Assembly (NCBI GenBank): GCA_017887325.1
Contig: JAGHIE010000008.1
Coordinates: forward strand, 55,189 to 119,188
DNA: 64,000 bases
Direction: 5' to 3'
Source of the DNA: Oscillospiraceae bacterium
GTDB lineage: Bacteria > Bacillota > Clostridia > Oscillospirales > Ruminococcaceae
The notes under the pieces were generated by a model. The model saw only the letters and a list, made by a program, of their open reading frames with translations, did no database searches and was not told the DNA's origin. The position numbers were made by a program, and so were the translations under genes. Below, piece after piece: positions 45,612 through 53,473 of the stretch (the stretch's first letter is position 1; each line of letters begins with the position of its first letter).

Positions 45612-46217
45612 ATGTTTAATAAACAAATAAAAGAATATAGATATGAAAATTTTACTTCTGAAGATTTTAAAGAAATGGAGCTTGATTCAATAAAATTTGA
45701 TAATTGCAATTTTAAAGGTGTTTCAATGTCTGATATAATTACAAGAAATTGTTATTTTAACTGTTGTAATTTTGCTTTTGCATCACTTAATGGTTCAAGA
45801 CACATTAATTCTTCTTTTGTAAATTGTCAATTTGCTAGTGCAAATCTTTTTTCTAGTACATTTAAAGATTGTAAATGTATAGGAAGTGGATTTGTTGATG
45901 CTGATATTACTGGTATAGAAATAATAAGAGGCAATTACGATTTCTGTTGTTTCCAAGATAGCGATTTTAGTGGAATGACACTAACTGATATTTCATTCAA
46001 AAATGCCGATTTTAGAAAAGCAGATTTTAGAAAAGCTAAAGTGCAAAACTGCAATTTGACTAGCGCCATTTTAAGTGGAGCAAAATTTAATAATGCTGAT
46101 ATAAGAGAAAGTATTTTAGACGGAGTTTATTTGAAAGATGTTTGTTTTGCAAAAACTAAAATTGATTTGCAACAAGCAGTGTTAATAGCTGAAAGTATGG
46201 GTGCTTATGTATATTAG
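45612..46217 (+). CDS. pentapeptide repeat protein, Qnr-like
   Basis: A 201-residue right-handed beta-helix protein of A(D/N)LXX-type repeats (FDNCNFKGVSMSD, NADFRKADFRKAKVQNCNL). It has the Qnr length, a central ITGIEIIRG segment comparable to the LGIEIRHC of QnrB, and a C-terminal capping helix (KIDLQQAVLIAESMGAYV) of the kind that dimerises Qnr and MfpA. Those proteins mimic DNA and shield gyrase from quinolones. It is a chromosomal homologue; actual resistance cannot be read from sequence. It has its own upstream region; no SOS box was identified. Confidence 0.82.
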   Translation: MFNKQIKEYRYENFTSEDFKEMELDSIKFDNCNFKGVSMSDIITRNCYFNCCNFAFASLNGSRHINSSFVNCQFASANLFSSTFKDCKCIGSGFVDADITGIEIIRGNYDFCCFQDSDFSGMTLTDISFKNADFRKADFRKAKVQNCNLTSAILSGAKFNNADIRESILDGVYLKDVCFAKTKIDLQQAVLIAESMGAYVY

Positions 46218-46342
46218 TTTTATATGCACTAGCAGTTTACAATAAAAATTTATACTGTATGCCACTATTAAAATATATAAAAATATGATAGAATGTATCG
46301 TATGTGTTTATATAGCTATTAATGAAAGGAAATTTTTATAAA

Positions 46343-47947
46343 ATGATTAATGTTCAAAATGTAAGCATAAACTTTAGTGGACAAGACTTATTTTCCAATG
46401 TTAATTTAAAATTTTTACCTGGTAACTGTTATGGTGTTATTGGTGCTAATGGTGCTGGAAAATCAACTTTTCTAAGAATTTTATCTGGCGAATTAGAACC
46501 AACTAAAGGTGAAGTTATAATTGATAAAAAAACTCGTATGTCTGTTTTAAAACAAAATCACTTTGCATACGATGAATTTAATGTTTTAGATACAATTATT
46601 CAAGGTAATCCTAGATTATATGAAATAATACAACAAAAAGATGCTTTATATGCAAAAGAAGACTTTTCTGAAGAAGATGGAAATTTAGCTGCAGAACTAG
46701 AAGCTGAATTTGCAGAACTTAATGGTTGGGATATTGAAACAGATGCTGGTAGATTAATTCAAGGACTTGGATTATCTCTAGATTTACTTTATGCTCCTAT
46801 GAGTTCATTATCCGACAAAGAAAGAGTTAAAATATTACTTGCTCAAGCATTATTTGGTCACCCTGATATTATTTTATTAGACGAGCCTACAAACCACTTA
46901 GATATATCTTCTATCAGTTGGTTAAAAGATTTCTTAATGGATTACGAAGGTACTGTTATAGTTGTATCCCATGACCGTCACTTCTTAAATAATGTTTGTA
47001 CTCATATTGTTGATATTGACTACACTAAAATTAAAATATATGTTGGTAACTATGATTTCTGGTACGAGTCTAGTATGTTAATGCAAAAAATGATTAAAGA
47101 CCAAAATCGTAAAAAAGAAGATAAAATTAAAGAGTTACAAAGCTTCGTTTCTCGATTTTCTGCTAACAAATCAAAATCTAAACAAGCTACAGCTCGTAGA
47201 AAACTTATCGACAAACTAACTTTAGAAGAAATGCCTGCTTCATCAAGAAGATATCCATTTGTTGGGTTTACTATAGAAAGAGAAGTTGGTAATGATATTT
47301 TAGAAGTAAATAACTTATCAAAAACAATTGACGGTGTTAAAGTTTTAGACAATATCTCATTTAGAGTTAACAAAAATGATAAAATAGCATTTGTTGGAGA
47401 AAACGAGATAGCAAATACTACATTATTTAAAATCATTATGGGTGAATTAGAGCCTGATAGTGGTGATTTCAAATGGGGTATCACTACATCTAGAAGTTAT
47501 TTCCCTAAAGACAACTCAGAGTTTTTTGATGACTGTGATTTAAGTATTATTCAATGGTTACAACAATACTCTAAAGATGATACAGACTCATATTTAAGAA
47601 GTTTCTTAGGTAAAATGCTATTCTCCGGAGATGATGTTTTAAAACCAGTAAAAGTATTATCTGGTGGTGAAAAGGTTAGATGTATGCTATCAAGAATGAT
47701 GATGTTTGACTCTAATGTTTTAGTTTTAGACCAACCAACTAACCACTTAGACCTAGAATCTATTACTGCCGTAAATAATGGTATGGTTGATTTTAAAGGT
47801 ATATTACTATTTTCATCTTTTGACCATCAATTTATTGATACAGTTGCTAATCGTATTATAGAATTTTCTCCAGACGGAAAAATGCTTGACCGTACTTGTA
47901 CTTATGATGAATTTTTAGAGTACAAAGCAAATCTTAATAAAAATTAA
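46343..47947 (+). CDS. ABC-F family ATPase with one degenerate ATP site
   Basis: A 534-residue soluble protein with two ABC domains joined by a basic linker (about 235-310), as in YbiT/YkpA-like ABC-F translation factors. NBD1 has Walker A GANGAGKST and Walker B LLDEPTNHLD, but the signature is LSDKER. NBD2 has the signature LSGGEKVR, but Walker A is GENEIANTT (no Lys) and Walker B is LDQPTNHLD (Gln for Glu). So one composite site is intact and the other looks inactive. AAAGGA precedes ATG 46343 rather than the earlier track start. DUF896 follows 12 bases on. Confidence 0.92.
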   Translation: MINVQNVSINFSGQDLFSNVNLKFLPGNCYGVIGANGAGKSTFLRILSGELEPTKGEVIIDKKTRMSVLKQNHFAYDEFNVLDTIIQGNPRLYEIIQQKDALYAKEDFSEEDGNLAAELEAEFAELNGWDIETDAGRLIQGLGLSLDLLYAPMSSLSDKERVKILLAQALFGHPDIILLDEPTNHLDISSISWLKDFLMDYEGTVIVVSHDRHFLNNVCTHIVDIDYTKIKIYVGNYDFWYESSMLMQKMIKDQNRKKEDKIKELQSFVSRFSANKSKSKQATARRKLIDKLTLEEMPASSRRYPFVGFTIEREVGNDILEVNNLSKTIDGVKVLDNISFRVNKNDKIAFVGENEIANTTLFKIIMGELEPDSGDFKWGITTSRSYFPKDNSEFFDDCDLSIIQWLQQYSKDDTDSYLRSFLGKMLFSGDDVLKPVKVLSGGEKVRCMLSRMMMFDSNVLVLDQPTNHLDLESITAVNNGMVDFKGILLFSSFDHQFIDTVANRIIEFSPDGKMLDRTCTYDEFLEYKANLNKN

Positions 47948-47959
47948 GGTGGTGTAATA

Positions 47960-48169
47960 ATGGAACAAAAAAAATTAGATAGAATTAATGAACTAGCTAG
48001 AAAAGCAAAAGTAACTGAATTATCAGAAGAAGAAAAAGCAGAACAAAAAAAATTAAGAGCTGAATATATAGAAGCTTACAGAAAAAGTTTAAGAGCTCAA
48101 CTTGACAACATGGTTATTGTTGACGCTGATGGAAATAAAACTTTTGTAAAAGATAGAAGAAAACAATAA
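47960..48169 (+). CDS. DUF896 (YnzC/UPF0291) family protein
   Basis: A 69-residue helical-hairpin protein with the family pattern RINELARKAKVTELSEEEKAEQKKLRAEYIEAYRKSLRAQL and a polar C-terminal tail (DADGNKTFVKDRRKQ). Function unknown; Bacillus YnzC belongs to this family and is linked to the SOS-induced yneA operon there. Here it follows the ABC-F gene, with its own AAGGTGG site, and ends at a terminator. Confidence 0.92.
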   Translation: MEQKKLDRINELARKAKVTELSEEEKAEQKKLRAEYIEAYRKSLRAQLDNMVIVDADGNKTFVKDRRKQ

Positions 48170-48179
48170 TATATAAAAA

Positions 48180-48214
48180 TAAGACAACTATTGTAAGTTT
48201 ACAATAGTTGTCTT
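48180..48214. terminator. bidirectional terminator
   Basis: AAGACAACTATTGTAA pairs with TTACAATAGTTGTCTT, between the convergent DUF896 and GNAT genes. Confidence 0.9.
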
Positions 48215-48220
48215 ATTTAT

Positions 48221-48766
48221 TTAATGCATACTATAATTTATTTTTACCATATGTATATGGTCTTCCCAAATTCCGTTAATGTTTAAATAATACTTTGATA
48301 TTCCTTCATTTTGAAAATTATTATTTTTCAACACCTTTAAAGAAGCCTTGTTTTTTGGCATAACATTTGCCTCTATTCGATGCAATTTTAATTCGTTAAA
48401 CGAATAATCTACCAACATAGCTACAGCCATTGTCATGTATCCTTTATTAATATATTCTTTATCTAGCTTATACCCTAAGAAAGCTGAACAAAAAGGTCCC
48501 CATACTACATTATTTAATGCTATAACACCTATTATCTTTTTTGGTTTCTGTACTAATTTTATATAGAAACGATACGATGTTTTATTTATTCTTTCCTTTT
48601 CTTCGTTTTCCAACATTTTCTTTTGGTAATCGTAAGAGTAAAATTCTTCATTTCTTAATGGTTCAAACTCCTCTAAAAACTCCCTATTTCGTTTATAATA
48701 ATCTAAAACCTCATCTACGAGAGATACTTTAGATGGTATAAGTTCAATATAGTTATTTTCTAACAT
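48221..48766 (-). CDS. GNAT acetyltransferase, RimJ/YdaF type
   Basis: A 181-residue acetyltransferase with FLGYKLDKEYINKGYMTMAVAMLVDYSFNELKLHRIEANVMPKNKASLKVLKNNNFQNEG, the typical acetyl-CoA loop and last-helix arrangement of RimJ-like enzymes. Candidate targets are ribosomal-protein N-termini or small molecules. It follows tyrA after 28 bases on the same strand and may ride on the same transcript. Substrate unknown. Confidence 0.87.
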   Translation of the reverse strand: MLENNYIELIPSKVSLVDEVLDYYKRNREFLEEFEPLRNEEFYSYDYQKKMLENEEKERINKTSYRFYIKLVQKPKKIIGVIALNNVVWGPFCSAFLGYKLDKEYINKGYMTMAVAMLVDYSFNELKLHRIEANVMPKNKASLKVLKNNNFQNEGISKYYLNINGIWEDHIHMVKINYSMH

Positions 48767-48794
48767 AAAACACCTACTATTCGCTATAACAATC

Positions 48795-49637
48795 CTATAT
48801 ATTCTTAAGACTTTCTTCTTTTAAAAGTCTACCTTCTCTTAGTAATTCTTTTAATTCTTCACTATTATCATTTTCCATAGCTTGTTTGTATTCTTGCAAT
48901 TTTTCTATTATAGTATCTATTTCAAATAACAAAGCTTTTTTATTTAGCATAAATAAATCAGTCCACATATTTTCATCTAACTTTGCAACTCTTGTTAAAT
49001 CTTGAAAGCTACCTGCTGAAAAACCACTTTCTTGTTTTGCTGATGGACTTTTCATATAAGCGTTAGAAACTACATGGGCAAGTTGAGAAGTAAAAGCTAT
49101 AACTCTGTCATGTTCTTCAGGAGTAGTTACAACTATTTTCCCAAATTGCAATTTTTGTGCAAAATATTTTATAAATTCTGTTATATGTGCAGGAGTATCC
49201 TCAAAAGGTGTAACTATAAAACTAGCATTATCAAATAAATTATCTAGTGAATATTCAAATCCAGAAAATTCTCTACCAGCCATTGGGTGAGCACCTACAA
49301 ATAAAACACCTTTATCTTTTAATGGTTTATAAACTCTATCAACTATACCTTGTTTAATACCACAAGTATCCATTACTAGACTATCTCTTTTAAAGTTATC
49401 TAAATTTTCTAATATAAAATTAATACTTTGTGTTGGATGTAAACTCACAATAACTAAATCCATATTTTTTAAATTATCTGTTGTATGCAAATCTTCATCT
49501 ATCGCTTTGCACTCTAAAGCCAATTTTACACTATTTTCATTTATATCTAATCCATATACTTTATGGTCAGTATATTTCTTTATAGATTTACAAAAAGAAC
49601 CACCTATCAAACCAAGTCCTACTACTGCAATATTCAT
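48795..49637 (-). CDS. tyrA: prephenate dehydrogenase
   Basis: A 280-residue NAD(P)-dependent enzyme converting prephenate to 4-hydroxyphenylpyruvate, the tyrosine branch step. The Rossmann motif is VVGLGLIGGSF at the start. GAHPMAGREFSGFEYS near residue 120 and DRVIAFTSQLAHVVSNA near 180 hold the substrate-binding His and Arg. No ACT domain is present. GGGGGA precedes ATG 49637; the track start is 11 codons early. It lies 13 bases behind aroF, both under the Tyr-rich leader. Confidence 0.94.
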   Translation of the reverse strand: MNIAVVGLGLIGGSFCKSIKKYTDHKVYGLDINENSVKLALECKAIDEDLHTTDNLKNMDLVIVSLHPTQSINFILENLDNFKRDSLVMDTCGIKQGIVDRVYKPLKDKGVLFVGAHPMAGREFSGFEYSLDNLFDNASFIVTPFEDTPAHITEFIKYFAQKLQFGKIVVTTPEEHDRVIAFTSQLAHVVSNAYMKSPSAKQESGFSAGSFQDLTRVAKLDENMWTDLFMLNKKALLFEIDTIIEKLQEYKQAMENDNSEELKELLREGRLLKEESLKNI

Positions 49638-49650
49638 AAAATATCCCCCA

Positions 49651-50661
49651 CTATATTTGTTTACCTTCAAACTCTACATATGCCTTTATTGTTTTCATAA
49701 CATTATCAAATTGTTCTGGTGTTAATGATTGAGCACCGTCACAAAGTGCTTTTTTAGGATTGTTATGAACTTCTATCATTATACCATCAGCCCCACAAGC
49801 GATTGAAGCTTTTGACATAGGTTCTACTAAATCTGTTAAACCTGTTGCATGACTAGGGTCAACTATTATAGGTAAATGTGTTTCTTTCTTTAAGAAAGGT
49901 ATTGAAGCTAAATCTAAAGTATTTCTCATAGCTGTTTCAAATGTTCTTATCCCTCTTTCACATAATATAACATTTGTATTTCCTCCAGCCATAATATATT
50001 CAGCACTCATTAAAAATTCTTCGATTGTATTAGCCAATCCCCTTTTTAATAAGATTGGTTTATTACAATGACCTAATTCTTTTAATAATTCAAAGTTTTG
50101 CATATTTCTAGCACCAACTTGAATTACATCAACATCTGAAAATAAATCTAAATGTGATAAACTCATAATTTCAGTAACAATAGGCATGCCTGTAACTTCT
50201 TTTGCTTTTAATAATAATTTTAATCCGTCATCTCTCAAGCCTTGAAAAGCGTATGGAGAAGTTCTTGGTTTAAAAGCTCCACCTCTTAAAAAGTTTGCGC
50301 CACTTTTCTTTACAGCTTGTGCAACTTCTATTATTTGTTCTTCTGACTCTATAGAACAAGGGCCAGCAATCATTCCAAAATATCCACCACCTATTTTTCT
50401 GTCAGATACTTCTACAATAGTATCTTTTGGGTGGAATTTTCTATTAACAGCTTTGTATGGTTCTGATACTCTTTTTACATCTTTAACTATTTCATTTGCT
50501 TTAACCATATCAATATCTACCTTAGATGTATCTCCTACTAAGCCTATTAATGTTGTATGTGTCCCTTGACTGTAATGATTTTTCAAACCCAAATCTTCAA
50601 ATTGTTTTAAAAGTTTATCTATACTATCTTTTGGTGCATTATCTTTTAATATTACTATCAT
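49651..50661 (-). CDS. aroF: 3-deoxy-7-phosphoheptulonate (DAHP) synthase, type I beta
   Basis: A 336-residue first enzyme of the shikimate pathway, joining PEP and erythrose 4-phosphate. Residues 1-70 are a ferredoxin-like regulatory domain (MIVILKDNAPKDSIDKLLKQFEDLG), as in Thermotoga DAHP synthase, which gives Tyr or Phe feedback. The barrel has AGPCSIES near 110, FLRGGAFKPRTSPYAFQG near 135, LKRGLANTIEEFLM near 215 and PSHATGLTDLVEPMSKA near 275. ATG 50661 (MIVILK) is 10 bases after AGGAG. First structural gene after the Tyr attenuator. Confidence 0.94.
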   Translation of the reverse strand: MIVILKDNAPKDSIDKLLKQFEDLGLKNHYSQGTHTTLIGLVGDTSKVDIDMVKANEIVKDVKRVSEPYKAVNRKFHPKDTIVEVSDRKIGGGYFGMIAGPCSIESEEQIIEVAQAVKKSGANFLRGGAFKPRTSPYAFQGLRDDGLKLLLKAKEVTGMPIVTEIMSLSHLDLFSDVDVIQVGARNMQNFELLKELGHCNKPILLKRGLANTIEEFLMSAEYIMAGGNTNVILCERGIRTFETAMRNTLDLASIPFLKKETHLPIIVDPSHATGLTDLVEPMSKASIACGADGIMIEVHNNPKKALCDGAQSLTPEQFDNVMKTIKAYVEFEGKQI

Positions 50662-50690
50662 GTTATTCATTCTCCTTTTATTTTTATACA

Positions 50691-50733
50691 ATAAAAACCG
50701 GTAACTTTTTTTACTACTAAAAAGTTACCGGTT
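50691..50733 (-). terminator. attenuator terminator of the aroF-tyrA operon
   Basis: On the minus strand AACCGGTAACTTTTT pairs with AAAAAGTTACCGGTT and is followed by TTTTAT. It lies 29 bases after the leader-peptide stop and directly before aroF. The competing antiterminator could not be traced by eye. Confidence 0.88.
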
Positions 50734-50761
50734 ATAGCTAATCTAAATAATAAATTTAAAT

Positions 50762-50854
50762 TTATCGGTTTTTTATAGCAGCAAAAAAAGCTCGAACAGA
50801 AATGTTCAAGTAATAGTAATAATAATAGTTTTTGTTCAATACTAAATTATTCAT
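50762..50854 (-). CDS. tyrosine-rich leader peptide (attenuator) of aroF-tyrA
   Basis: A 30-codon ORF absent from the ORF track. It starts at ATG after AAAGGAA and encodes a peptide with NKNYYYYYYLN (six consecutive Tyr codons, TAT or TAC) and later a Phe pair. It lies ~26 bases after the predicted transcription start and before a strong terminator hairpin and the first tyrosine-pathway gene. This is the classical design of ribosome-mediated attenuation: stalling at Tyr codons when Tyr-tRNA is scarce would prevent termination. The coding assignment is strong by position and composition; the mechanism is inferred. Confidence 0.88.
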   Translation of the reverse strand: MNNLVLNKNYYYYYYLNISVRAFFAAIKNR

Positions 50855-50887
50855 AACTAAATTCCTTTCTTTGCTTTTGTACTTTAA

Positions 50888-50916
50888 AGTGTAATACTAT
50901 TTTTATTATTTGTCAA
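50888..50916 (-). promoter_or_regulatory. promoter of the aroF-tyrA operon
   Basis: TTGACA (50911-50916), 17 bases, TACACT (50888-50893) on the minus strand. Confidence 0.8.
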
Positions 50917-50936
50917 GATTTTTTTCATACAAAACA

Positions 50937-50972
50937 AAAAAACAGTTAATTTTAAAAATTAACTGTTTTTTA
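50937..50972 (-). terminator. terminator after the NSS transporter gene
   Basis: AAAACAGTTAATTTT pairs with AAAATTAACTGTTTT, with T-rich sequence beyond it. It lies between the NSS stop and the aroF-tyrA promoter. Confidence 0.88.
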
Positions 50973-50975
50973 TCA

Positions 50976-52373
50976 TTATTTTATTACTCCAAATTTTTGT
51001 AAGTATCCAAAAACAAATATCACAATTATAACAACTGGTAATCCATATTGCATATAACCTTTTATCCATTTTGGTAGTTTTAAACCTACACCTTCATTAG
51101 CTTCTGCAAAGAACTTTTTAAAGCCCCAACCATATTTTGTTACACAGAATAATAAGTAAACTAATGAACCTAAAGGTAATAAATTATTTGTAATAATAAA
51201 GTCTTCTAAGTCTAAAATAGTACTTCCTTCACCAAATGGTGTTACATTTGACCAAACACTAAATCCTAATACACAAGGAATACTTAATACAATTATAGCT
51301 ATTAAATTTATTATAATTGCTTTTTTTCTGCTCCAATTCCAAAGATCAGATGCAAAAGAAATTATATTTTCAAATATAGCGATAACTGTAGTTAACGCTG
51401 CAAATGACATAAATATAAAGAATAATGTTCCCCATATTCTACCACCAGCCATATTGTTAAATATATTTGGTAATGTTACAAATACAAGTCCTGGTCCTTG
51501 TCCTGGATTTACACCAAATGAGAAACAAGCTGGGAAAATTATTAATCCTGCCAATAAAGCTACTGATGTATCCAATATAGCAATATTTAAAGATTCGCCT
51601 AATAAACTGCGTTCTTTATCAATATAGCTACCAAATATAGCTAATGAACCAATACCAATACTCAATGTAAAGAATGATTGTCCTAACGCAGCAAAAACAG
51701 TATTTAAAACACCATTTTCAACCATCTTACTAAAATCTGGTAATAAATAGAATTTTAAACCTGCACCAGCTCCTTCAAGTGTTACAGCTCTTATAACTAA
51801 GATTATCATAATGATAAATAAACTAGACATCATAAACTTAGTTACTTTTTCAACGCCTTTTTGTAATCCAAAAGAACAAATTACAAAACCAATTACAACA
51901 GCACAAACCATTGCAAATAACATGATAGGTGTATTAGAAATAGTTTTGTTAAATACTTCTCCTGTTTGATTAGCATCTAAACCAACAAAGTCCCCTTTTA
52001 ACATCTTAACAAAATATGTTAACATCCAACCTGTAACAGTGGTATAAAACATCATTAAAATGTAGTTACCTGCCATAGCAACATATCCATGTATATGCCA
52101 TTTTGAACCTTTTGGTTCTAATGCTTGGAAAGATTTAGCAGCACTTTTTTGGCTAGCTCTACCAACTGCAAATTCGCAAACCATTATAGGTAAACCTAAT
52201 GCTAACAAGAATAGTATATAGATAATTACAAAAGCTGCTCCTCCATATTGTCCAACAATATATGGAAAACGCCACACATTACCTAAACCTATCGCACAAC
52301 CAGCAGACAAGAAAATAAATCCTAATCTTGAACCTAATCTTGCTCTGCTTTCTTCTTTTTTATGCAAAGACAT
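50976..52373 (-). CDS. sodium:neurotransmitter symporter (NSS/SLC6) family amino-acid transporter
   Basis: A 465-residue LeuT-fold Na+ symporter with about 11-12 helices. The start RLGSRLGFIFLSAGCAIGLGNVWRFPYIVGQYGGAAF has the unwound TM1 Na+/substrate motif, and TVIAIFENIISFASD lies in TM8. Bacterial members carry Trp, Tyr, Leu or Met; Fusobacterium Tyt1 carries Tyr. Location next to the Tyr-regulated operon makes Tyr attractive but unproven, since a terminator separates them. Start MSLHKKEE is chosen from AGAGG ahead of ATG 52373. Confidence 0.92.
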   Translation of the reverse strand: MSLHKKEESRARLGSRLGFIFLSAGCAIGLGNVWRFPYIVGQYGGAAFVIIYILFLLALGLPIMVCEFAVGRASQKSAAKSFQALEPKGSKWHIHGYVAMAGNYILMMFYTTVTGWMLTYFVKMLKGDFVGLDANQTGEVFNKTISNTPIMLFAMVCAVVIGFVICSFGLQKGVEKVTKFMMSSLFIIMIILVIRAVTLEGAGAGLKFYLLPDFSKMVENGVLNTVFAALGQSFFTLSIGIGSLAIFGSYIDKERSLLGESLNIAILDTSVALLAGLIIFPACFSFGVNPGQGPGLVFVTLPNIFNNMAGGRIWGTLFFIFMSFAALTTVIAIFENIISFASDLWNWSRKKAIIINLIAIIVLSIPCVLGFSVWSNVTPFGEGSTILDLEDFIITNNLLPLGSLVYLLFCVTKYGWGFKKFFAEANEGVGLKLPKWIKGYMQYGLPVVIIVIFVFGYLQKFGVIK

Positions 52374-52452
52374 TTTCAAACCTCTTTTCTTATTCAATTT
52401 TCAATATACTCACTTTAGCACATAAAATCGCAAAAGTGTTAAATCAATTGTA

Positions 52453-52481
52453 ATGATACTTGTTTTATATAGTTTTGTCAA
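52453..52481 (-). promoter_or_regulatory. promoter of the NSS transporter gene
   Basis: TTGACA (52476-52481), 17 bases, TATCAT (52453-52458). Confidence 0.65.
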
Positions 52482-52541
52482 TAGAAAATCAATAATTTTA
52501 TTATAATTAATTCATTATTTGACATAACTTACTATAAAAAC

Positions 52542-52575
52542 AAAATCGCTTGTATAAATTATACAAGCGATTTTT
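52542..52575. terminator. terminator after the sugar isomerase operon
   Basis: AAAATCGCTTGTATAA pairs with TTATACAAGCGATTTT, with T-rich sequence on both strands. Confidence 0.92.
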
Positions 52576-52581
52576 CATTTA

Positions 52582-53457
52582 TTATCCTAATTCAGAAACA
52601 TATCTTTTTAAATTTTCTAAACCTATTGTAATTCCTTCGATAGGATCTTCCATACCTTCAAACTCAATAGCTAATGTACCATCAAATCCTGCTAATTTTA
52701 AAGCTGATAAACAATGTTTAACTGGTACATCACCATGACCTATGATAGCACCTCTTAATAATGTGCCATTTCTGCTTTGGAAAAATCCTTTTCCTGGATT
52801 TTGTCCCATAGGAGATTTAACATGGAAATCTTTTGCATGAGCATAAAAAGCATATGGTGCAACTCTGCCAACTGCTGTTGCAGGATTTTCGTCAGCACAT
52901 AAGAAATTTCCCATATCTACTAATAATCCAAAGTTTTTATGTGCAACTCTATTAACTAATTTTTCTACTCTGTCACTGTCTTGAGAGAAACAACCATGAT
53001 TTTCTATCATAGTTTTTATACCTTTAGTTTCAGCATATTCTGTGATTTCTCTACAAGCATCTGCCAAAATATCTAAAACATCATCAAATCCAGTATAACC
53101 TCTTTTATCTTTAGGATATCCTGCTGTACAGTCATGTCTTACACTATCAACGCCTAAAATTTCTGCTAAATCTATCATATGTTTTATGCGTTCTACTTCT
53201 TTTTTAGTATCTCCGTCACAACCATTTAATAAATCAGCACCAAAAGTAAAGTTTGAAATTTTAATTCCAACTCTTTCAGCTTCTTTTTTTAATTCTAAAG
53301 CATATTCTTCATCAGAAATGCTGTCGTCATGTCTTAAAGATTCTATTTCTATAGCATCAAAACCAATTTCTTTAGCCTTTGCAATACAATCTTTTTGTGT
53401 CATTTTTCCGCTCCACATTAATTTTGCAAAGCTGTATGTACTAACTGAAAATACCAT
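52582..53457 (-). CDS. sugar phosphate isomerase/epimerase (AP endonuclease 2-like TIM barrel)
   Basis: A 291-residue xylose-isomerase-like barrel. Metal ligands are suggested by MIENHGCFSQD near residue 150, LLVDMGNFLCADEN near 185, YAHAKDFH near 215 and LAIEFEGMED near 265. Members include inosose dehydratases and hydroxypyruvate or ketose epimerases; the exact reaction cannot be assigned. GGAGG precedes ATG 53457, five codons into the track ORF. It is the last gene of a three-gene operon with a Gfo/Idh gene and a second barrel, divergent from an AraC regulator. Confidence 0.87.
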   Translation of the reverse strand: MVFSVSTYSFAKLMWSGKMTQKDCIAKAKEIGFDAIEIESLRHDDSISDEEYALELKKEAERVGIKISNFTFGADLLNGCDGDTKKEVERIKHMIDLAEILGVDSVRHDCTAGYPKDKRGYTGFDDVLDILADACREITEYAETKGIKTMIENHGCFSQDSDRVEKLVNRVAHKNFGLLVDMGNFLCADENPATAVGRVAPYAFYAHAKDFHVKSPMGQNPGKGFFQSRNGTLLRGAIIGHGDVPVKHCLSALKLAGFDGTLAIEFEGMEDPIEGITIGLENLKRYVSELG

Positions 53458-53473
53458 GATAAAATCCTCCAAA

